Below are positions 27,931 to 34,531 of a stretch of 64,000 nt of DNA, one piece after another. Origin of the DNA: Rhodococcus sp. (in: high G+C Gram-positive bacteria) (GTDB lineage: Bacteria; Actinomycetota; Actinomycetes; Mycobacteriales; Mycobacteriaceae); the NCBI RefSeq assembly GCF_023264675.1, contig NZ_JAHFVG010000012.1, forward strand, positions 62,001 to 126,000, in the 5' to 3' direction. Both the position numbers and the translations under genes were made by a program. The number at the start of each line of letters is the position of its first letter. The first letter of the stretch is position 1. Under the pieces are notes generated by a model. The model worked only from the letters and a program-made list of their open reading frames with translations. It made no database searches and was not told the origin of the DNA.

Positions 27931-27946
27931 TCGAACGGATGTTCGA
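27931..27946. promoter_or_regulatory. Perfect mycobacterial-type LexA (SOS) box
   Basis: TCGAACGGATGTTCGA matches the consensus TCGAAC-N4-GTTCGA at every fixed position. It begins about 8 bases after the -10 element, where bound LexA would block transcription start. It is the only such site I find in the window, so the plus-strand HEPN gene (and possibly the divergent GNAT gene) is predicted to be DNA-damage inducible. Confidence 0.78.
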
Positions 27947-28053
27947 TGTCGGTGATCCGGCGAAGACCTCGAGGGAAGCGAGGCTCGCCGGGTTCCGACC
28001 TTAGAGCTTCATCGAGGTCCGGGCGTGTCGGAACTGCGGTCACGATCGGCGAA

Positions 28054-28072
28054 TCGAACGGGAGGTGTTCGA
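28054..28072 (+). promoter_or_regulatory. RNA hairpin presenting the HEPN Shine-Dalgarno in its loop
   Basis: TCGAAC (28054-28059) and GTTCGA (28067-28072) flank GGGAGGT, which includes the Shine-Dalgarno of the gene starting at 28075. The same two hexamers form the SOS box upstream, so the mRNA could pair within or between the two copies. A second, badly spaced LexA half-site pair is an alternative view. Confidence 0.4.
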
Positions 28073-28074
28073 GT

Positions 28075-28524
28075 ATGGCCACAAAAGTTCTCCGTGCCGA
28101 TGTGCGTCCGCCGGTGTCGCCGCGAGCCAGGATTCTTCTCGGTCGGGCAGATGCGCTGCTGTCGGGAGCAATCGGCACCGGAAATGCGGTTGATCAATTT
28201 CTGGACTGCTACATGGCGGCACTGCGCGGGGCTGCTGCCGTTCTCGAAGCGGCTCCGGTGTCGACTACCCGGGCCCGGTCGAGAAGCGCCTGGGTTCTGA
28301 TGGCAAAGGCCGCACCCGAACTCGGGTCGTGGTCCGAGTACTTCTCGGCGTTCTCCTCCACCCGCGCTTCGTTGCAAGCCGGAGTGTCCAGATCGATCGA
28401 CGACGGTTCCGCCGACGAGTTCTATCGTCAGGTCGGTCGGTTCCTACACGTCGTCGAGGAATTCATCGGGGTGGATTCGAGACTTGATCGCGTCGGGGTG
28501 TCGTCACGGTCGATTTCTGCTTGA
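28075..28524 (+). CDS. SAV_6107-type HEPN domain protein, predicted SOS-regulated
   Basis: A 149-residue all-helical protein resembling the actinobacterial SAV_6107 HEPN family: ARILLGRADALLSGAI, then YMAALRGAAAVLEA, SAWVLMAKAAPELGSWSEYF and a last helix EFYRQVGRFLHVVEEFIG. That helix contains Arg118-X6-His125, which fits the HEPN RNase pattern R-X4-6-H; whether the His is conserved in the family must be checked. HEPN proteins are often RNA-cleaving toxins or defence effectors, but this family has no assigned function that I know. ATG 28075 with GGGAGG is preferred to an in-frame ATG at 27928 that would translate the SOS box. The upstream LexA box and the nearby division cluster suggest a damage-response role. 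Confidence 0.68.
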   Translation: MATKVLRADVRPPVSPRARILLGRADALLSGAIGTGNAVDQFLDCYMAALRGAAAVLEAAPVSTTRARSRSAWVLMAKAAPELGSWSEYFSAFSSTRASLQAGVSRSIDDGSADEFYRQVGRFLHVVEEFIGVDSRLDRVGVSSRSISA

Positions 28525-28730
28525 GCCGACTCGTCGGTTCGGTCAGTGGTCGGGGCGCCCGAAATCTCGCCGAATATGACGGTCGAGCCTGCATGTGGCG
28601 CCGAAACGCCTTCCGACACGACTCCTGCGCAACCGAGTTCGGTGTCCGATTCGGACCCTTGTACTGGGAAACTTCGAACATTCTCAGGAACACATCGACC
28701 GAGTAGGTGGTAAGCAGGCGATTCTGCTCG

Positions 28731-28736
28731 TATTAT
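28731..28736 (+). promoter_or_regulatory. Candidate -10 element for the DUF3040 gene
   Basis: TATTAT, about 80 bases before the GTG start. No convincing -35 is seen. The rest of the 294-bp gap after the HEPN gene holds a small perfect inverted repeat, GTCCGA/TCGGAC (28644-28656), perhaps a weak terminator. Confidence 0.35.
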
Positions 28737-28818
28737 CGGTAGCAGGTAGCCGCCAAGGTCAGCTTCCCGTCGTTTCGCAACCGAAATGACTTTCAATATC
28801 TGTGCAGGGGGAGGTACC

Positions 28819-29244
28819 GTGCCACTCTCCGAGCACGAGCAGCGCATGCTCGATCAAATCGAGAGCGCTCTCTACGCCGAGGATCCCAAATTCGCGTCTC
28901 ACGTCAGAAGCGGACGTATGCGAACGGCATCGAGCAAGCGCCGTTTCCAAGCGGTCGCTCTTTTCGTGTTGGGGCTAGTTCTTCTCGTGGCCGGTTTGGC
29001 ATTGCCATTCAAACCGGCCGGCTTCCCGGTGATCAGCCTCCTCGGCTTCGTTCTGATGTTCGGTGCAGGTGTTCTGTTTTTGCTCGGTGGATCCCGGAAG
29101 GGCGCCGCGGCGTCCGGCGGTACGGCGGGCACTACTGACTCCGGACCGAAGAATTCAGGGCCGAAGCCGAAACCCGGTCGCAAGGCCGGTGGGTTCACGT
29201 CCCGTATGGAGGATCGGTTTCGACGGCGGTTCGAACAAGAGTGA
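28819..29244 (+). CDS. DUF3040 membrane protein (Rv2169c-like)
   Basis: A 141-residue protein with the DUF3040 N-terminal helix MPLSEHEQRMLDQIESALYAEDPKFA, two transmembrane helices (residues about 50-70 and 78-98) and a disordered Gly/Lys/Pro-rich tail. Function unknown; the family regularly lies just upstream of mraZ in Mycobacteriales. GTG at 28819, with GGGGGAGG before it, is chosen over an ATG 11 codons upstream. Confidence 0.85.
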   Translation: MPLSEHEQRMLDQIESALYAEDPKFASHVRSGRMRTASSKRRFQAVALFVLGLVLLVAGLALPFKPAGFPVISLLGFVLMFGAGVLFLLGGSRKGAAASGGTAGTTDSGPKNSGPKPKPGRKAGGFTSRMEDRFRRRFEQE

Positions 29245-29307
29245 TCGCGGGACGCATCCGCGCGGCATGCATGTCGCGCTCGATTCGTCCAGCGATTGAC
29301 AAGTCAC

Positions 29308-29352
29308 ACCGGATACTCGTGTAGTACCGGATAGACAACGACATACCGGATA
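29308..29352 (+). repeat. Three ACCGGATA direct repeats at helical spacing
   Basis: ACCGGATA occurs at 29308-29315, 29326-29333 and 29345-29352, periods 18 and 19 bp. They follow a TTGACA hexamer, so they overlap a possible promoter. The arrangement resembles an iterated protein-binding site. Confidence 0.55.
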
Positions 29353-29354
29353 CA

Positions 29355-29402
29355 GAAGCGAGGAGTGGCGACGACCGAAAGGTCGTCGCCACTCCTCGCT
29401 TC
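29355..29402. ncRNA. Perfect 22-bp hairpin with GAAA tetraloop
   Basis: The left arm 29355-29376 and right arm 29381-29402 are perfectly complementary over 22 bp; the loop GAAA (29377-29380) is a GNRA tetraloop when read on the plus strand. No T-tract follows. It begins about 25 bases after the possible start site of the promoter above, so it may be a small structured RNA, a strong terminator or a mobile palindromic element. Confidence 0.5.
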
Positions 29403-29442
29403 GTGCTGTCGACGCTTCGTGCTGTCGACGCTTCGTGCTGTC
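29399..29442. repeat. 16-bp tandem repeat, 2.75 copies
   Basis: CTTCGTGCTGTCGACG at 29399-29414 and 29415-29430, then 12 bases of a third copy to 29442. The array starts inside the right arm of the hairpin. Confidence 0.75.
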
Positions 29443-29775
29443 CGATGCTGCGTGGGCGTCCGATGTATTCGGCGCCTGCGATCCAGGAGCCGATGGGGTT
29501 CTCCGGCCGAGGATCGAGGATCGGCGCCCCACTCCGCTCCACATTCATCGCAGCGGCCCCCTTGATCCCCACTTTCACCCACAGTCCGAGCTGCGCGGCA
29601 GTGCCTGCTGTCGTAAGGCCTCGCGAGCTGGCGTTTCTCCAGGGGAGTCGAGTGCTGCGCTCACCCGGCCGCTGAGATCGGACCGTCGGGTCGAAATTTC
29701 CTCCACAATCCTCCACCCAGTTCACCTGGTCTTTTGTGGCGGATTACAAAGAAATGTGGCATCTGGGGATTGAAT

Positions 29776-29820
29776 GTGGGTGAAAGTGGGGTAAAGTGGT
29801 GGAAGCGGAGAGCAAGTGGG
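29776..29820 (+). promoter_or_regulatory. MraZ-binding box array and dcw promoter
   Basis: GTGGG at 29776, GTGGG at 29786, GTGGT at 29796 and GTGGG at 29816, in exact 10-bp register with one degenerate slot at 29806. This is the direct-repeat pattern bound by MraZ. TTGAAT (29770-29775) and TAAAGT (29792-29797), 16 bases apart, could be the promoter that the array overlaps, giving autorepression. Confidence 0.65.
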
Positions 29821-29830
29821 GAGGTGTCGA

Positions 29831-30262
29831 GTGTTTCTCGGTACCTACACGCCCAAGCTCGACGACAAAGGCCGGCTCACGTTGCCGGCGAAGTTTCGCG
29901 AAGCCCTGGAGGACGGAGTGATGGTGAGCAAAGGGCAGGACCACAGCCTCGCCATCTACACCCGCGAAGCGTTTGCCGACAAGGTCAGGAAGCTGACCGA
30001 GGCGTCTCGCTCCAATCCGGTTGCTCGTTCGTACATCAGGCAACTCGGTGCAGGTACCGACGAGCAGAAGCTCGACGGCCAGGGCCGAATCGTTCTGAGT
30101 TCTGCCCATCGGAACTACGCGAATCTCGACCGAAATGTCGTGGTGAACGGATCGATCGAGTTCATCGAAATTTGGAACGAAGATGCGTGGGCTCGTTACT
30201 CGGCCGAGAGCGAGCAAAGCTTCTCCGATGCCATCGACGAGTCTTTGGAAGGAATTCTGTAG
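29831..30262 (+). CDS. mraZ: MraZ, transcriptional regulator of the dcw cluster
   Basis: A 143-residue protein with two AbrB-like SpoVT domains, which forms a ring and binds direct repeats in its own promoter. The start is GTG at 29831, giving the invariant opening [23 protein letters not shown]; a start 5 codons upstream lies within the last MraZ box. The second DxKGR-like copy is [15 protein letters not shown] near residue 82. First gene of the dcw cluster; the next gene is 216 bp away with a duplicated element between. Confidence 0.95.
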   Translation: MFLGTYTPKLDDKGRLTLPAKFREALEDGVMVSKGQDHSLAIYTREAFADKVRKLTEASRSNPVARSYIRQLGAGTDEQKLDGQGRIVLSSAHRNYANLDRNVVVNGSIEFIEIWNEDAWARYSAESEQSFSDAIDESLEGIL

Positions 30263-30302
30263 CCGCCTTCGATCACCGCCGAGTGCCGCGAGGCCTCTGC
30301 CC

Positions 30303-30384
30303 GATCAGAACCCTGACGTTCTTCCCCAACGCCAGGTTTCGTAGATCAGGACCCTGACGTTCTTCCCCAACGCCAGGTTCCCTA
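30303..30384. repeat. 41-bp tandem duplication, each copy with a hairpin
   Basis: Two adjacent 41-bp units (30303-30343 and 30344-30384) differ at only a few positions. Each contains CCTGACGTT - 7 bases - AACGCCAGG, a 9-bp stem with one mismatch; on the minus strand this mismatch becomes a G-U wobble. They lie between mraZ and rsmH. Confidence 0.8.
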
Positions 30385-30478
30385 TCGGACAGGGACCTCG
30401 AGGCATTCGGCAACCACTATCGATCTATGTGCCCCGAGCAATGTCGGGAGCACAGAGCCATTACCGGGAGGAAAGATT

Positions 30479-31543
30479 GTGGAAGGCGAAACGCCATCGC
30501 ACGTCCCGGACGATTCGGCGACAGCGGGTTCTTCGAACGCCACTGATGGCGACAGTGTGAATTCCTCAAAGCCGAAACATATTCCGGTGCGCCTCGATCG
30601 CGCCGACGAACTTCTGGGCCCCGCGATCGTTGCGGCGAGCGCCCGCGGTGAAACGCCGGTGATGATCGACGCAACCCTCGGCCTCGGTGGTCACTCCGAA
30701 CACTTTCTTCGTACGTATCCCGAACTGCATCTCGTCGGTCTCGATCGAGATACCGACGCTCTGAAGCGGGCAGGCGCAAGGTTGGCGGAATTCGTCGATC
30801 GAACCACGTTGGTACACACGACCTACGACGGAATCGACGCGGCGCTCGAGCAAGCGGGCTTGCCCGAGATCGGTTCGGTCCACGCAATTCTGTTCGACCT
30901 CGGCGTGTCCTCCATGCAACTCGACGAAGCCGATCGAGGATTCGCCTACTCCATCGATGCTCCACTCGACATGCGGATGGACCCGACCGTCGGCATCACT
31001 GCGGCCGACGTTCTCAACACCTACTCGCACGGCGATATTGCCCGAGTACTCAGTACCTACGGCGAGGAACGCTTTGCCGGCCGAATCGCCTCGGCGGTGC
31101 TGCGGCAACGTGATTCGGAGCCGTTCACCACCAGTGCGCGTCTCGTGGAACTGCTCTACGCCGCCATTCCAGCGGCAACCAGGCGGACGGGAGGCCATCC
31201 CGCAAAGCGGACGTTTCAAGCTCTGAGGGTCGAGGTCAACGGTGAGTTGGACTCAATGGAGAAGGCCGTTCCTGCTGGGCTCGACGCGTTGGCCGTGGGT
31301 GGACGGGTCGTGTTCATGTCGTATCAGTCGCTCGAAGATCGCGTCGTGAAGAAAGAGCTGACGCCGAGAGTCAAATCACGCAGTCCGGAGGGCCTTCCCA
31401 TCGAGCTTCCCGGCATGGGTCCTGAGTTCCGGTTGCTGACGAGGGGCGCCGAGCGCGCATCCGAACAAGAAATAGAAGAGAACCCGCGTTCGGCTCCCGT
31501 GCGTCTGCGCGCGGCCGAACGGATTGCGAGGAGATCGGCATGA
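30479..31543 (+). CDS. rsmH: 16S rRNA (cytosine-1402 N4)-methyltransferase
   Basis: A 354-residue RsmH (MraW). The SAM site [14 protein letters not shown] is near residue 63, with [19 protein letters not shown] near 138 and the C-terminal [12 protein letters not shown]. It modifies C1402 of 16S rRNA at the decoding site. A 35-residue Ser/Asp-rich N-terminal extension precedes the core. GTG start with GGGAGGAAAG. The stop overlaps ftsL (ATGA). Confidence 0.96.
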   Translation: MEGETPSHVPDDSATAGSSNATDGDSVNSSKPKHIPVRLDRADELLGPAIVAASARGETPVMIDATLGLGGHSEHFLRTYPELHLVGLDRDTDALKRAGARLAEFVDRTTLVHTTYDGIDAALEQAGLPEIGSVHAILFDLGVSSMQLDEADRGFAYSIDAPLDMRMDPTVGITAADVLNTYSHGDIARVLSTYGEERFAGRIASAVLRQRDSEPFTTSARLVELLYAAIPAATRRTGGHPAKRTFQALRVEVNGELDSMEKAVPAGLDALAVGGRVVFMSYQSLEDRVVKKELTPRVKSRSPEGLPIELPGMGPEFRLLTRGAERASEQEIEENPRSAPVRLRAAERIARRSA

Positions 31544-32337
31544 CCATTACCGTGGGTTCGCCGCGTACGAGACGTCGGTCTCGTTCCACCTCATCGGACT
31601 CGTCAGCGGGTCGGTCGGGTGCCGCACTGCGCGCATACGAGCGCAGGCAACAGAGGGCGACCTCGCACGGAGCCGAGGGGGTGTCGAGCAGTCACTCGGC
31701 GGCTCGGACTGCGCTGTCCGGGGCGTCGATCACTGCGAAGATTCCGTTCGTTGCTCTGATCATCGGATTGTTGTCGTTGGGGCTCGGGCTCACACTTCTC
31801 CTCACCACGAGGTCGGCAGGAGACTCGTACGTCCTCAGCGACGCAAAAGCGGTCAACGAGCGATTGGTACAAGAACAGGCGTCGCTGCAGCGCGACGTCG
31901 AGTTGGCAGATTCTGCGCCGGAACTCGCGCGCAAGGCCGCGGATCAGGGCATGATTCCAGCTGCCAATGCTGCGCGTCTTCTCGTCGCTCCCGACGGATC
32001 GGCTCAGGTGATCGGCACGCCCGCGCCCGCACAGGGAACACCGGTGGCACCGCTCGACCCGCCTGCGACGAGCGGAACGTCGCAGTCCTTGGATTCGGAG
32101 TCTCGCAATCCTTCTCAGGTGCGTAACGAGACACAGACTTCGGCCCAGGCCGGCTCGACCCCGAGTCGTTCCGCGAGCACGGTGCCGTCCGCCGGCTCCG
32201 TCCCACCGGCCAATTCAACCCCATCAGCCACATCCGCCACGCCGAACTCATCGAATAACGCACGAACAGAAGCCCTCGGTGAACAATTGGTTCCCATGAG
32301 TACCCCGTCGGCAAGTCCTTCGGGTAGTCGGCAGTGA
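31540..32337 (+). CDS. ftsL: Divisome protein FtsL (actinobacterial type, Rv2164c-like)
   Basis: A 265-residue bitopic protein: a basic, Ser-rich cytoplasmic part of about 65 residues, one transmembrane helix ([21 protein letters not shown]) and an outer coiled-coil ([33 protein letters not shown]) followed by a long Pro/Ser/Thr-rich tail. It occupies the ftsL position between rsmH and ftsI with 4-base overlaps on both sides. It is poorly conserved, so position and topology are the main evidence. Confidence 0.82.
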   Translation: MTITVGSPRTRRRSRSTSSDSSAGRSGAALRAYERRQQRATSHGAEGVSSSHSAARTALSGASITAKIPFVALIIGLLSLGLGLTLLLTTRSAGDSYVLSDAKAVNERLVQEQASLQRDVELADSAPELARKAADQGMIPAANAARLLVAPDGSAQVIGTPAPAQGTPVAPLDPPATSGTSQSLDSESRNPSQVRNETQTSAQAGSTPSRSASTVPSAGSVPPANSTPSATSATPNSSNNARTEALGEQLVPMSTPSASPSGSRQ

Positions 32338-34304
32338 CACGGCCGACCACCGGAGCGTCACGTCGTAAGCCGTTGCCGAGAAATAGTTCTGGGGGATACT
32401 CGCGCGATTCCGCACCACGCAGGCATTCGCCGCGTACCCCGGATCCGCGCAGGACTGAAACGGCGCCTCGGCGTCAGGCTCCACGGCAGTCGAGCAAGTT
32501 CGACGCCTCGTCCTTCACGTTCCGAAGTGGTTTCGGCCGCTTCGTGATGTTCGGCGTTCTGGTCGTCGTTGCGCTGCAGCTGTTGTGGATAATGGGTGTG
32601 AACGGTCATCAACTGTCCGCGGAAGCCGCATCGCAACGCACCACCACGCTCGTGGATCCTGCATCGCGTGGATCGATCCTGGACCGCAACGGTAAGCCGA
32701 TCGCGTTCACGATGGAAGCGAAAGCTCTTACTTTTCAGCCTGTTCGGGTTCGCCAAGAACTCGACGACGCGCGTGCGAAAGACCCGACCAAGCCGTCGAC
32801 GGACGACCGGCTCGCCGCTATCGCTGCCGGAATCCACGACGAGCTCGGTGACATCGCGAACGAGAAGGACATCCTCACCAAGCTGAAGAGCAGCGACACG
32901 TTCACGTATTTGGTTCGCGGAGTCGATTCGACGATCGCGACGAAGATCAGCGAAGACTTCGAAGAAGTAGGCCTCGAACGCCAGGACATCCGTGAGTACC
33001 CGGGCGGGTCGCTCGCGGCGAACATGGTTGGCGCAACCGGCTGGGACGGACACGGTCTGCTCGGTCTGGAAGATTCGATGGACTCGATGTTGGCAGGCAC
33101 CGACGGTTCACAGACCTACGATCGAGGCTCCGACGGTGCAGTGATCCCCGGTAGCTGGCGCGACAAGCAGACGGCGGTGAACGGATCAGGAGTCGAACTC
33201 ACCATCGACGCCGATCTCCAGTACTACGTCCAACAGCAGGTACAGCTGGCGAAAGATCTTTCCGGCGCCAAGGATGCGTCGGTATTCGTTCAGGATGCGC
33301 ACTCCGGGGAAGTCCTGGCGATGTCGAACGACAACACCTTCAACCCTGGAATCGGAGTCGGCAACAACGAGCAGAACAAGGAGATGGGAAATCTCGCTGT
33401 CTCGACGCCGTTCGAACCAGGCTCGGTGAACAAGATCGTCACGGCTGCGGCAGCAATCGAGTACGGTCTCACCACTCCGGAGGAGGTTCTGCAGGTTCCG
33501 GGAAGTATTTTCATGTCCGGGGTGTCGGTGAAAGATGCCTGGGATCACGGCGTCGCGCCGTACACGACCACCGGAGTCTTCGGGAAGTCGTCGAACGTCG
33601 GCACGTTGATGCTCGCTCAACGCGTCGGTGAAGATCGCTTCGCGGACATGCTTTCTCGGTTCGGGCTCGGACAACGCACCGATGTCGGACTGCCCGGCGA
33701 GAGTGCAGGCAGCGTCCCGAGTCGCGACCAGTGGTCGGGTGGCACGTTCGCCAACTTGCCTATCGGGCAGGGCTTGTCGATGACGTTGATGCAGATGACG
33801 GCGATGTATCAGGCGATCGCGAACGACGGTGTTCGAGTTCCGCCGCGAATCGTCAAGTCCACCATCGATCCTGACGGCAACAAGACCGAGACCGAGCAGC
33901 CGGACGGGGTGTATGTCGTCAGTCCGCAGACCGCGTCCACGGTGCGCAACATGTTCCGAGCCATCACGCAGGACGACACCGGAAATCAGCGCGGAACCGG
34001 TGTGGCCGCCGGGATTCCGGGATACCAGATCAGCGGCAAGACAGGCACTGCCCAGCAGGTGGATCCCGCGTGCAAGTGCTACAGCAACTCGAACTACTGG
34101 ATCACGTTCGCGGGCATCGCACCCGCGGACGATCCCCGGTACGTGATCGGGATCATGCTCGACGCACCTACACGCAGCGCCGACGGATCGGGAGGACAGT
34201 CTGCGGCTCCGTTGTTCCACAACATCGCGAACTGGATGTTGCAACGCGATTCGGTACCACTGTCGGCGGATCCGGGTCCCAAGTTGGTTCTGCAGGCCGA
34301 TTGA
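32334..34304 (+). CDS. ftsI: Septal peptidoglycan transpeptidase FtsI (PBP3/PbpB)
   Basis: A 656-residue class B penicillin-binding protein. A basic, proline-rich cytoplasmic tail of about 60 residues and one transmembrane helix precede the pedestal domain; the transpeptidase has Ser364 in SVNK, Ser419-Ser420-Asn421 and the KTGT box at 569-572. It crosslinks septal peptidoglycan with FtsW, whose gene is five genes downstream. The start GTG overlaps the ftsL stop. A 227-bp gap follows, without any credible gene, before murE; it has a small AACGGA/TCCGTT hairpin at 34443-34458. Confidence 0.96.
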   Translation: MTRPTTGASRRKPLPRNSSGGYSRDSAPRRHSPRTPDPRRTETAPRRQAPRQSSKFDASSFTFRSGFGRFVMFGVLVVVALQLLWIMGVNGHQLSAEAASQRTTTLVDPASRGSILDRNGKPIAFTMEAKALTFQPVRVRQELDDARAKDPTKPSTDDRLAAIAAGIHDELGDIANEKDILTKLKSSDTFTYLVRGVDSTIATKISEDFEEVGLERQDIREYPGGSLAANMVGATGWDGHGLLGLEDSMDSMLAGTDGSQTYDRGSDGAVIPGSWRDKQTAVNGSGVELTIDADLQYYVQQQVQLAKDLSGAKDASVFVQDAHSGEVLAMSNDNTFNPGIGVGNNEQNKEMGNLAVSTPFEPGSVNKIVTAAAAIEYGLTTPEEVLQVPGSIFMSGVSVKDAWDHGVAPYTTTGVFGKSSNVGTLMLAQRVGEDRFADMLSRFGLGQRTDVGLPGESAGSVPSRDQWSGGTFANLPIGQGLSMTLMQMTAMYQAIANDGVRVPPRIVKSTIDPDGNKTETEQPDGVYVVSPQTASTVRNMFRAITQDDTGNQRGTGVAAGIPGYQISGKTGTAQQVDPACKCYSNSNYWITFAGIAPADDPRYVIGIMLDAPTRSADGSGGQSAAPLFHNIANWMLQRDSVPLSADPGPKLVLQAD

Positions 34305-34531
34305 CGCGGCCACTCGCTCCGGCGGGAGGTCGACGAGGCGTCTCTTGTGGTTCGGGCTGCCTGCTGTCGGCCACTTCGGCGTAATGCCGGGTCGGGCGAG
34401 TGCAGACGATTCCCTCGCCGGTAACCTGACACGTCGACCCCGAACGGAAAGCTCCGTTGTAGGAAGACCGACAGGTCCGCTCGCACACCGCGTGCCACCG
34501 ACCGCTTTCGCCGCCCGCAGAAAGGAGCACA

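Larger units (their letters stand above)
29245..29830. other. 586-bp gene-free region upstream of mraZ with several repeats
   Basis: No coding sequence is supported here. From left to right it holds: a TTGACA hexamer (29296-29301) with a weak TGTAGT 18 bases later; three ACCGGATA repeats; a 22-bp perfect hairpin; a 16-bp tandem repeat; a plain stretch 29445-29700; then the MraZ boxes and the mraZ start. The last part is the dcw promoter; the first half is unexplained. Confidence 0.7.

Noticed and set aside
28525-28818. A small gene between the HEPN and DUF3040 genes
   Set aside because: Open frames on both strands are short, lack ribosome sites and show no protein-like pattern.
29314-29326. 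TACTCGTGTAGTA as a third copy of the fadD15-type palindrome
   Set aside because: It has an extra T in the centre and lacks the outer C/G pair; similarity is weak.
34305-34531. A gene in the ftsI-murE gap, where mycobacteria carry extra genes
   Set aside because: The only open frame runs into murE in another frame and is Arg/Pro-rich without a recognisable start.
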